Assembly: GCA_016281495.1 (NCBI GenBank)
Contig: JAEEIU010000022.1
Location: forward strand, 31,096 to 95,095
Length of the DNA stretch: 64,000 nt
DNA from: Treponema sp.
Lineage (GTDB): Bacteria > Spirochaetota > Spirochaetia > Treponematales > Treponemataceae
Reading direction: 5' to 3'
This document shows, in pieces, positions 53,001 to 63,000 of the stretch (positions are counted from its first letter, which is position 1; each line of letters begins with the position of its first letter). The notes under the pieces are model-generated. The model made no database searches. It had not been told where the DNA came from and saw only the letters and a program-made list of their open reading frames with translations. The position numbers were made by a program, and so were the translations under genes.

Positions 53001-53572
53001 ATGTAACACTCTATCTGCGTAAGGGAGACAAGTCTTCATACGAGATTCCAAAGTTCATCCAGGGACTTTACTTTGATGCAAGCTTCTGGGGTGCAAGTTT
53101 GTGGAGCGTAGGTGTTGGTGTAACAGCATTTGATGACGCCGTTAAGCTGGAATTGCATTACGGACAGTTTACACAGGGCCAGCGCGATGCCGTAAACAAC
53201 ATCATCGGAAGGGGATACTCTAACCTGCGTTATGGTGGACACATCGCTGGATTCAAGATTATTGCACAGGTCGGTTACATACCGTTCAACTACTTCTTTG
53301 GACATGACTTTGACTGGCTGACGGCAACGATTTCTGTTGGTGCGGATTTCTCTTACTTCAGTGAATCTGGTGCTGGAACAAGGCAGATTCTTTCTGCAGC
53401 ACTCATGCAGATTGAATTCCCGCGAATGACGTTCGAAAACATGAAGTACTTTAAGACGTGGTCGTTGTACTGGGAGCCTCAGGTGTGGTTCATCTCATCT
53501 GACGTCAGCACGACGATAGATAAGATTATAGTTCCGACGATGTCCATCGGTTTAAGGACAAGCGTATTCTAA
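47057..53572 (+). CDS. Giant Ig-like-repeat surface protein with C-terminal barrel-like domain
   Basis: A 2171-residue protein starting at ATG 47057 behind AGGAAGG. Signal peptide RRILLSVLAIMVSVSVVFAG, mature start GSKEVSEKS. Most of the length is a string of bacterial Ig-like modules about 90-110 residues long, each opening with a D(N/T)xxP turn and a VxGxxxDxxGV core (DNTPPIMELEYPIDDSTIS, DNAGPDVKVVSPAPGESVNG, KDTTPPEIKVIVPEAGAKV). Around residues 1715-1805 a Lys/Glu/Ala-rich charged segment interrupts the modules. The last about 175 residues change character into amphipathic strands (GLYFDASFWGASLWSVGVGV, LTATISVGADFSYFSES) and end MSIGLRTSVF, like an outer-membrane barrel. I infer a surface passenger tethered by its own C-terminal barrel. 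Adhesion or host contact is likely but unproven. Confidence 0.8.
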   Translation: MNRRILLSVLAIMVSVSVVFAGGSKEVSEKSLGPENSWTESFDINNRSGKYNAYVTATDLAHNEGIAGPFNIVIDEESDLPVVSITNPAPNMSVPGNLNIVGSCVDDDKVEAVYLILDGDKSNPVLVEGTDFWSYYLDTNDLKEGPHTIEAYGVDNGNPNAYVKEDGSIDEARVKPKTGHSKFVTWQLNRHAPETKVTNMDMGSLVSGKITVNGEVTDGNGVDTLEYSVDGGVHYTPIKFKKNKLSTPDENGNTVINTFSITLDTKKMPDGPTLCWFKAIDSTGSVGITSFLYFIDNAGPDVKVVSPAPGESVNGMFTLAGYAKDTIGIKSLKYSWGKTSGEFELIPGNPYWALELDSREVSSTKDFVITAEDTMGNVVTVTHRFVNNEKGNHKESGVVWVNQDGDKPVVEIKYPIGEVNGEDGALFIRGLATDDDGVSTVYYQVDGGEEHRIDATGVFYAPIAGALSNGEHKISAWAVDRNGIVGDKTTSTFSSKGIAPEFKNAKYKGKDFTNAMPINPEEGGEFSVDVTSSTGLKTVRYEWIWNSDRKVVDVPVEEGAKSIPIKISFAGDDVPWGISKFNITATDKFDREASTGYILNVLDLTGVHSQEAGVFFTDTAVSSDGCVLANPSNAVTGYFVGGKIASVKTVPTVRGVTATAQDNTIVVSAPAETSKFAVQVTTTSGAVYTSRQIFFPSKEGAPKITINDQSLATEVFNNFNSRNTLSITGSVESSSTAEVRYRILTAQVNYDENGVVVSSQALPVPKLAESTAVPLRRNSFTLNFTSENFVDGISIVEIIASNASGKLSSTAVLVRKINNPVSQNLDGSPAKQPANPATYWLHGDGEGMDYYGVCVFQGDTASIFSFKDYDDIPEGNSTLEFKGVKLNVKKNTTEITGTYSTVDANPYRSGMKVLMLKDGTLETDPHVITVRINSGVPVTEVKWTANGKSITAGEIRDLGNGAYEADASLSGLPAGFTTITANVNGKSAISGAINVVRAHSVVDNTEGIYWTMAGGAVYDPSTGNYVVDNGAELIGYANVPGTIRASMARAVSGVSVTSEDKLVKLTATSDGTFRNVTVRVQNDANGSWNSTGVTLVADTSAPIIDVTGVKAMDYVKDRIALSGTVSDGNGVRTLEYKTVEEDTITTADGNTVSAWKALPFNSRGAFNTTINLTDSPDGYLPLTIRATDTTGKISYYNSALKKDTTPPEIKVIVPEAGAKVNGETLFVFSVKDDSYVGQIQYQGNKGRIKQDFDIVSNAQASISDATVEEVEGEAVAADAASSPSIVKTSMAPSDSTVMKGALPSAHFGQPSRPISNDMKFVAKDGAGNVATLDKYEFSVDPDSDLPVVEIHMPLEDSVITTDFVITGVMYDDDGMHSADGTKICKTYYKVDNSAYQMIDNPDGLSSFEIVVKPLSKLTDNEHTVTIYAEDINGVKGREVQRKFKVSLEEPKGGVLTPKLDESVKGMVKLTGWAQDKNGINRVQISVDNGASYNEAVVIPGRNREDRAQWSYEFDTRVIQDGSHVVFLKIWDGYDITGLFTSLINVDNTPPIMELEYPIDDSTISSNLFISGQTMDNIALETLFVKIRSLDGKRVPDYLALNDLEPDSIISQVIDISELPNGLYNIEITGSDYAGNSTNISRNVTLKKDVELTKVDLLYPLNGEHVQGEFNIYGLGTSQDDKIVKLEILVDGQKLPGFQTNLTETGYFSFRLKDEIKLNKEDFTEAETQKGINDAQKREANNLKIKEQTEARNAALKAKIEADKAAAKEAGKPYEGPEYKDVEEKPVYEDEGMYESGIFKLKEGNHTYQIVATTEKGRTITSREQTLIYNPYGPWVTLDNFTYGDFAIKRPLLKGNAGYALTPEEKETLKNKNTPTEEKLALKAKTVKKVWLSLDNGKTYQEVSKDGKGAWKYRIENQDVAEGYHFLLVRAEMENGENAITRTIVQVDRTLPEVKLISPGAGGHYNQMLKFEGLSSDDVELKDVTLYLRKGDKSSYEIPKFIQGLYFDASFWGASLWSVGVGVTAFDDAVKLELHYGQFTQGQRDAVNNIIGRGYSNLRYGGHIAGFKIIAQVGYIPFNYFFGHDFDWLTATISVGADFSYFSESGAGTRQILSAALMQIEFPRMTFENMKYFKTWSLYWEPQVWFISSDVSTTIDKIIVPTMSIGLRTSVF

Positions 53573-53603
53573 ACAAGGAAGGATGACATCCCGGAGTGAA
53601 ACA

Positions 53604-53978
53604 CTCATTCCGGGCTTGTTAGTCTGTCATTCCGGATTTGTAAGTCTGTCATTCCGGGCTTGACCCGGAATCTGAACGCCAGACCCCGGATCTGTGTCCG
53701 GGGTGACAGTGTCAGCTTCATTCCGGGCTTGTAAGTCTGTCATTCCGGGCTTGACCCGGAATCTGAACGCCAGACCCCGGATCTGTGTCCGGGGTGACAG
53801 TGTCAGCTTCATTCCGGGCTTGTAGGTCTGTCATTCCGGGCTTGACCCGGAATCTGAACGCAAGACCCCGGATCTGTGTCCGGGGTGACAGTGTCAGCTT
53901 CATTCCGGGCTTGTAAGTCTGTCATTCCGGGCTTGACCCGGAATCTGAACGTAAGCCCTCGGATCATGTTCGGGGTGA
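53604..53978. repeat. 91-bp tandem repeat array between the two giant genes
   Basis: The phrase GTCATTCCGGGCTTGACC occurs at 53648, 53739, 53830 and 53921, exactly 91 bp apart. Each unit contains two palindromes: CATTCCGGGCTTGACCCGG type and CCCCGGATCTGTGTCCGGGG type. The units are nearly identical except the last, whose second palindrome has diverged. A partial unit precedes the first. The rest of the gap to the next start at 54015 is T-rich and may hold that gene's ribosome site (GAGGTG). Confidence 0.95.
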
Positions 53979-54014
53979 CGGTTTTTTTGTTGTGGTTTTG
54001 TAAAGAGGTGTGTT

Positions 54015-57000
54015 ATGTGGAAGAGTAGAGTTTTTAGTTTAGTTATTGCATTGGCTTGTTTGCTGGGATTCTCCTGTAAGGTTGGCCTTGGTGAGGCAGT
54101 TGATACTGTGCCGCCAACGGTGACCATTACCTATCCGCCGGCAGGTTCTGTTGTGCGCGATACCTTTGTTCTTGCGGGAGACTGTGATGACGACACCAAC
54201 GTCAGTTCCGTAGACGTGTACTACGAGAGGACAGGAACCTATCCAATGCCAAAGGCAAAGCTGGCAACTGTAAATGTTACAGCCGGTGACAGAAGATGGG
54301 CTCTTGAAATTGACCCCTCCGCATACGACATAAAGGACGGCCCCTATGTATTCTATGCAATATCAAACGATACCCAGGGACGTTCTTCCGGTACATACAC
54401 CCAGTCAATTGAAATAGATAACACACCTCCAGTTTTGATTCTTACAAAGCCGACTTCTTTTGGAAGTAATTCTCCCAAGGCATATGGACGCTCCGTTTCA
54501 ATCGAGGGAACTTATGCAGAATCAACAGAAAATCGAATCGACAAGCTGGTCGTGACCTTCTACGATGAAAATGGAAACAGACTTAATCTTGATAGAGACA
54601 ATACCACATTTAACGACATTACCGATATGTCAAATGCCAATCCACTCATCATTGCAAAATATGATACAGCAACAGGCGACCCACTTGTTGAACAGAGGCA
54701 CTACAACTATACCCAACTGTATGGTAATAATCTGGATGCCGGTGCAAAACAATTTTATTTTACTGTAACAGCTTACGACAAGGCCAGGGTATTCAATGAT
54801 CCGTCTTCTAGTGCAGGAACAGGTGACGGAAATGCAAGCTTGGGCTTTTACAAGGGAACCAATGACATACTCAACCTCATAAACGGAAACAAAGAAGGAT
54901 ACAGTGCATTCTCCGTAAAGAAGATACAGGAACTTAAAAACGGACTTGATGCTGAATATGCAAATGATGATACAATTCGTGGATGGCTTGAAACTGCTTG
55001 GGTAGAAAGTGCGGCCCCAACAGTATCTACCGCACGTACTGCCCTCTCCACCGAAGACTTGACTGCTGAAAAAAAGGCCAAGGCTCTTAATTTCTCCATG
55101 AACCCGGCAAACTATCCGACCTTTACAGTTAGCGGACTTGACATAAAGACAGGCTCTGAGGCCAATGATGATAACCATGTCGACGGTTACTTCAACTACT
55201 ATAGCGGAACTCCACTTAATTTCGCCATAATGCCCGGACTTGACCAGACCAAGATTGCAGTGGACAGCGTGAGCATCTATGTTGCAGAAGTGAAGCCAAG
55301 TGGAGTTGATGTCGCTAACAAGAAGCTTGTATGGACATGGAATCCAGAAGTAGCCGCTACCTTGAGTGAGACAGATAGGGCTCAAAAATATACGCCGACA
55401 GCCGCAGGAGAGAACGCGGATTCCGTTACGACAACAGTAGGCCTGGATTTCGGCAAGTATACCGGAATGACAGGCGGTTCACACTGGAAGTTTATTGTAG
55501 AAGGACATGACATCAGTGGAGATGATAAAACCATACAGGATTATGAAGATTCTGGATATGGTTTCAATGTCTCTGTAAATGAGCAGGTCGCTTTGATAGA
55601 AATAGATAATGATGAAGACAAAACGACCAATACGAACCTTTCCATAAACTCTGTTACAAAGAAGCATGACAGCATGACCTTTACTGGAAGTGTTGACAGG
55701 GATGATGTAACCTCCATGAAGTGTGAGGTAAAAGTCAATAACCAGTGGACGACGGAACCGACGACATTTGCCCCTGACAGTCACAGGAACTGGTCTGTTA
55801 CAGTTGCACTTCCTCATGCTTCTGACATGGCTTCAAACAAGGGCCTTTACAGTGTGGTTGTAACAATCTCTGCGACAAACGGTGGCGGTACCTCACAGCA
55901 GACAAGATCATTCAGCATAGATAATGACGAGCCTGGCACTTCTAGCATTGTTTTAATAGACAACTCTACTGGTGTCGAGGCCTATAAGAAGGGCGCCGTC
56001 TATTACATCAAAAAATCCGGCTCCTATGTTTTGCAGGGAACCACGACGGACAACTATCAGGTGGACAATACCCAAATAACGGTAGAAAGTAATGGTGTAC
56101 AGAAGGACCAGAAAGATTTCCAGACAATCCAATGGTACTACACTCCCAATTTCAGCACTATTTCCGCAGTGGATGGTGCAGATGACGTTAGGATAGAAGT
56201 AACCGCCCATGACAAGGCAGGTAATGTTGGTGGTAGAGAAAATATAATAATTGAATTTGATGATGCGGCTCCAGTGGCAAACCATGAAGTTGATGCCAAG
56301 GGAAAAGACTGCGTATTCCGAATTGGTGATGGTACCGGTGGAAAGTATAGTCCAGGAACATATGGAAAAACTACAACAATGAAAATCCGCGGAAACTTTG
56401 AGGATGGTGAAGGTTCTGGCGTAAAGATGATATACTATCAGGTAAAGCAGCGTGAATCTGATTTGACCCTGAATGTTTCCAATTATAGTAATGAAAGCAT
56501 TTATACCGGTTATTTTGCTCCTCTAGCAACTCCAAAGACAGCAGATGTTTCAAAGAATCTGGAAAATGGCACAAAGACAACAGTAACTATTAAGACAGGT
56601 TATGAGGCAGTACTTACCGGCTTTGAAGAAGGAAACAATTATCTGCGTCTTGTTGCCGTGGACAATGTTGGAAACGCAAGGCTTGACGAACTTACAATAA
56701 GCGGTCAGAGTTACAGTTATTATTCACTTAATGTTGACTTGACCGTACCAAATGTCGAATCTAATGCCAGCGAAGCATTTTTGACCAACGGTGATAACGC
56801 TTCAATCGGACCGATCACAGGAACTGCTACAGATACAGGAAGTGGAATTGGCAGGATTGATTTCTATGTAGGAGATTCTGCTTATAAAATTTCTGCGGAT
56901 GCTGTAGTTACAGATACCGATGATCCAATAGAGTACGGTACAGAATATACTACCAGTTACGGTTCATTCACATTGAACGCACCGAATGCAAACGGTGTAT

Positions 57001-60000
57001 GCAACTGGACATTGACCCTAGATAACTCAAGCAAGTGGATTAAAAATATTTCTTCAGGCAACATCAATGTATATGCAAACGTAAAGGATAAGGCTGGCCT
57101 TACAACAAGTGCCATAAAAGTTGCGACACTTGCCATAGATACCACTCCACCTACAATCCAGATTGGAGCCATAAAGGATGCTTATACTGATACAGAGGAT
57201 ACCGAGGTTAACGGAAACATAGAATTCTCCGGAACAGCATTTGATGCACATGCCCTTTCAACCACATCGCCGGTCCTCTATTACAAGATAGGTAACTCTG
57301 ATCCAGGCACAATAACTTCAACTACAGGCTGGACACAGATAACTTCTGGAGACTATACCAGCATAACAGGAACAAATTCATGGACTTGCACCGGACTCAA
57401 GACAACAAGTGCGTTCGGTTCAAACGAGAATAAAACTGTATGGATTATGGCATCCATCACGGATCAGGCGGGCAACACCGGTTATTCAGTGGCAAAGAAA
57501 CTTGTTGTTAACCAGAATACAGACCGCCCTGTAATTACATTCACAGACCTTGTTAAGACAGGAAATGAGGTACCTTGGCTTCAAAGGGATGATTTACGCG
57601 GAAGTATCAGTGATGATGACGGTATAAAGTCCTTTAGGATTTATATTGGTGATTCTTGTCCTAACGACTGGTTGTCTGGTTCTTCTGTTTCAAGTGGTAC
57701 AGAGGTTGCAACATCTGCTGGTGGTTGGACGACAGAGGATCTAACTGTCTCTGGATTAGATGGCGATGGTACAAAGAAAATCTGGCTTTATGTAAAGGAT
57801 TCGGAAAATACAGTATTTATATCAGATGCTGGAAGTCCCAAGAGGCCATACTGCATGTACTCAAATACAAAGACAAGTGACATAAGTACAGGCGATTATG
57901 GTATAAATGCCAGCAGCTATATTCCCGTGAATAAGGATACTGCCGTACCAAAGACACATACAACACTTATTACCATTGGTGAAAATCCAAATGATTATTC
58001 TGATACAAATACAACAGGACTAAAGACCATGGCTCAGATTCAGGCTGATGGCGATCTGCAAAAGTATCAGCTTAAATCCGATCAATATGTTGGCGGTAAA
58101 GAAAGCTATTTTGTCATCTATGTCCCGGTATTTGATAACTTTGTTAAATCTGTAACAGCGCGGATTAAAGATGAAAACAACAATGACGAGATAGATTACT
58201 ATAATGTAAATGGTGGTCCAAAATCCGTAATAACTTTTGATGATACAGGAAAGACTTATACAAAAGATGGTGAGGTCTATCACTATTATCGTGGTGAGGT
58301 AATAGACGTAAGGCCTCTTGATCCTGAAAAATCTGGTGTAAAAACTGTTGAGATAACCGTTGAGGACCAGGCTGGAAACATAAAGCCCCAGACTTGCTCT
58401 CTTACAGTTGACAACAGGGGACCTGACGTAAAGCTGACAACTCCAAAGGAGAGCGATGAAGTAACTGGAATAGTTGAAGTTTCAGGTACATCTATAGACA
58501 GCAATTCATATGTCACAGAGACATACTGGATGATTCCAAATAGAACACAGCAGGGATATTCAGACTCTGATCTTGCACAGGAGACAGGGTGGTCTTCTTA
58601 TAGGGCTGATGATACGACAGCTACATCATGGAAGTTCAGGTTTGACGGAGAAGCTGGCAGCAACCCGCTTTTGACCAGATTCGACAAGGCTAATACAGAC
58701 GGCAACACATACTACACGGATTATACAAACTATGTATACACATTGCCTCTGTACATCAAGAGTGTTGACAAAGTCGGAAACTGTACAATCCAAAAATTCA
58801 CACTAAAGCACAACCCAGATGCCGACAGACCAAGGACAACAATAACATATCCGACATCAGCAAACTATGTTACAGGATTGGATTATGCAGTACTTGGTGG
58901 AACTATTCTTGTAACGGGAAATGTGCAGATTCCGTCTGGTACTACAAATCCAGATGCAGTATATCTGCAGATTGCAACAGGTACAGACAGCTTTGACAGC
59001 TATTCAACTGTTAACACAAATGGAAGCGATCCGTATGTTGCAAAGAACAAGTACATGCTTCCAGTCATGAATGCGGATCAGGCCCTTGCAGCACGCAGAG
59101 CAGCCGGCAGTACATATTCCGTACTCGAAGGATTTGACAGCGAAGAAGACAAAGCCGCATGGTGGGGTATTGAAGCAGAGGGTAGCGGATCTTCATGGTA
59201 CATAAACCTCAACTCTGATGAGAAGATGAATCCGGCTGGAGAAACTACAACAAACATTTGGATTCGTGCATGCGGTATAAATGCAAACGGTAAGATTGGT
59301 GTATGGAGTGACCCTGTAGCAATCCACATTGATGCAAACGCTCCAATTCAGAATGCTTCAATCAGGCAGTATGAAGGTGTAAGTCCAAGTGCCGATAACT
59401 TGAAGGCCGCAACTCCAACTGCAAACAACGCCTATGTAGCCGACATGTTCATCAAGGGACAATGGTATCTGACTGTTGAAATGACTGATGAATCAAGCCT
59501 TGAAAAAGTTGACGTAAAGGATAAGAACGGAGAGCTGATGTATCCTTCCAGCTATTACCTTACTGCTGCATATGATGAAGGTGGAAAAAAGAAGCGCATT
59601 CTGTGGATTCCAATGGATACCAGCGGAAATACTGCCTCTTATACGGTTGCCGTAACGGATACAGAAGGTTCCGGAAAGCACATAACGACAAACAAGTATT
59701 CATTCAACATAGACAATGAGGCCCCTGCATTTATCGAGGGCAGCCTCAAGGGTAATGGCGACCTGCTTGCATACGGTTCTGTCATAGCGGAAAAGGATTA
59801 CGTCTACACCATCTCCGGTGACGTAGAGGAAGCTGGTTCAGGATTTGAGCGCGTGTTCTTCTACTTCGTGCGCAAGGGAACTGGTATGAGCCAGGAAGTA
59901 TTGATCAACCCGATGGTAACAAGTAATCCAAAGGTGACACTTTCAGGGCTGCAGCCATTTACAGTCGAACAGGATGGAGAAAGCTTCAGCATGTATGGTG

Positions 60001-63000
60001 TAACTGTTGCTGGAACCGTACAGGGACATACCTTTACTCCAACTACCGCTTCTGCCATTACAGGAAACCAGAACATTCAGGTTGGTGGCCTTATCAGGAT
60101 TGGTGGCATTTATAAGAAAATTACCGCCAAAGCAAATAACGGAACCATCACGCTTGATTCAGACACCGGTATAACAACGGCAACTTTTACAACAGCAGGC
60201 TTCCCATATGGTCAGGTAATCGACAACCAGAGCACGGAAAAGATTGCCGACAACGGTAAGAGGGAAAATCCATTTGTACTTACAGCCGATGACGGCGACA
60301 AGATGCCGGAAACCGTAAGCAAACTTGGATCCCTGTATTCATGGGATGGAACAATTCACTCAAGCAACATGCCTGATGGTCCTGTAAAACTTGTTATCCT
60401 CGCATTCGACAAGGCGGGCAACGTTTCATGCAGGGAATTCAACACAAGCGTACAGAACAATGCTCCTCGTGTTGCAAAACTTTACCTCGGAACCGACTTG
60501 AACGGTGACAGCAAGTATGGTGAGACAGAATTCAATACATACAGCATTATCGGGGCTACTGGAGACAGTGCTTCCAACTACGAACTGGACACAAGCTCAA
60601 GTGACTTCGGTTACAACAAGGCATTTGTAATAAAGGATAAGCTTGCAGTTGTGCCTGAAATCGTGGGTGGAAACGGAAATATAGCCCTGTACTATAAGCT
60701 TGGCGCGGCAAATACCAACGCAATCACAAGTACTGCAGGAACATCAGCTTCTGCAATTGCGGCCGCAAACGTATTCAGCTTTGCACCTGCCGATGGAAAC
60801 AAGGTTCTGGCATATCAGATTCCAAAGGCAAACCTCGGTGATGACGGTACAGGCAAAAAACTGGGACTGACATTCTGGGATTCAACTGAAGAATTGCAGC
60901 AGGGCTCAACATCACAGAACTGTACCCTGCTTGTAACCAACCTTGAAGTTGACCAGGTGGACAACACTCCGCCAACAAGCAAGATTGACACGTTCTACTG
61001 GAACTCTCTCAACGACAACTCCATCTACGGCTCAGAAACCGCAAATGAAGTTTCCGAACTCAAGGGACACATCGAACTTGAAGGTGAACTAAGCGATGTC
61101 GTCAAGACAGCTTATGGAGCAGACGATCCAAAGGTATCAGGAAAAATCCGCATCCTTGGAAAGAGCTATGACGAAACCAAGCTTTATTCAATCAGTTTTG
61201 CCCTGACTTCACTCAAGCTGAACGGCGGAACAAAGGGAGATAGTGTAGTTCTTGCAACATATAATCCACAGTCAAATGCAGCCACAGAAGAAGCAAAGTG
61301 GACTGTCATAAACGGAGCGACTAGCGGTACTGCCGGTGGAAACATCGACAGCGACGGATGGCAGTTCAAGATTTTGACGGACAGCGGCTTGACTCAGGAA
61401 GGACACACTGTAACTTGGGAGCTTGACATTGACACTGCAAAAATCGAAGGTGTTGTAGCCGAAAATGAAAAGCTCACGACAATTGCCCAGGACAAACCGG
61501 GTGAGACAACTCATAACCCGAGTGTACCTGGTACAACCCAGACGACAAAAGGCACACCAACCGGATACTACAAGATGGACGTTGTTCCGTATGTCACGGG
61601 TGTGAAGACAAGCCTTTCTTCCCTTAAGAAGAAAAATCCGAGTTTATATGACCGCACAGCACTGGGACATTATCCTTTAAATTCAACAACAAACGCATAC
61701 ATCTTTGGTTTTAACTTAACAAATGGTGCACAACTTTATGTAAACGGAACCAGTAAAGGAACCTTAACAAAGGATGAAACAACTTATGCAGGAAATACAG
61801 ATGCTCTTGGTAAAGTATGCTATAGAATTGCAGCTTCCGGTTTGAATTCTGGAGCTATAGAATTAAGGGTAACCAATGGCGGAAATACAGTTCGCTCATT
61901 GAACAATATTAATAACAATAATGCAAAAGGAAGCTATTCAAGTACGGTGGTAGTTGGAAAGACAGGAAATAAAGATGTATATGAAAACTACTATAACCGT
62001 CGTCCAAACGGTGACAACAATAATCTGTTGACGGATGATGTTGTATTTGATGTATGGGAGTTTGATAATACTCATGTTGTTCCAATAAGTGGAAAAATTG
62101 AACAGCCAATTATGAAGATTAATCCAAACAACGATAAGATTGGATTTGCCTTTGTTAATGGACCATTGTACTTTAGTATGGGTGGTGGAACTGGAAACGA
62201 AGATTATTCTTACACTTATTGGATGGGTAGTTATGACTTCTTTACTAGCGTAGGCTTTACTTACGACAAACTGGGATACTCTTATGGTGTTGCAGCTGGT
62301 GGAGATATTAACTCTAACAGTGCAGATAAGTTCCAGCTTATGACTAGCCGTTGGGGACTTGCAAGCAGGGCTCAGGCCGGTTCTTATGGTAATACAAATT
62401 CCTCGCGTCTTGAATCTATTGGACAGAAGGGAGATGCTGCAGGTAATAACACTGGTACAAATTTCTTTGACAAGCAGAGAATTCAGAGTCCTTCATTAAC
62501 AACCAGTGTTCACCGTAGAACTGGAGGGGATTATACTTATCTGTATATGGCTTATTATGACCAGCTTAATGACGAAATAAGATTCAGATATGGTCGAACA
62601 AACTCTACTGATCGAGCAGACTTTGGGGCATTTACTGATAAAGAAACAGAAGGTGCGCCATATACTTATGCAAACAGTGCAAGTTCTGTAGTACAGATGG
62701 TTACAGGAAGCAATACAGGTAGAAATTCCGGTTCTTATGTTTCTATAGGTGTAGTGTCTGCCAATGGAACAGACGTAGATGATGTTGTTGTTTTGGTCTG
62801 GTATGATGCTACAGAAAGATGTCTCATGTATACTTATAATGATACTCCTACAACTAACAGACAGGGAAACAAAACTGCTACTGGCTGGTCAACTCCTGTA
62901 CGTGTATTTGATGGTTCTTCAGATATGGCAAATGCAGGTGAATTCTGTAAAGTCGCTGTAGATAATGACGGTGGAGTCCATATTGCCTGCTATGACCCTG

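Noticed and set aside
53604..53978. Possible CRISPR array
   Set aside because: The repeated units are contiguous and almost identical over all 91 bp, with no unique spacers and no cas genes nearby; this is a tandem palindrome repeat.
54630..55385. A 251-residue minus-strand open frame inside the giant lipoprotein gene
   Set aside because: Cys-, Ile- and Val-rich shadow translation of an Ig-like coding region; no start signal or family resemblance.
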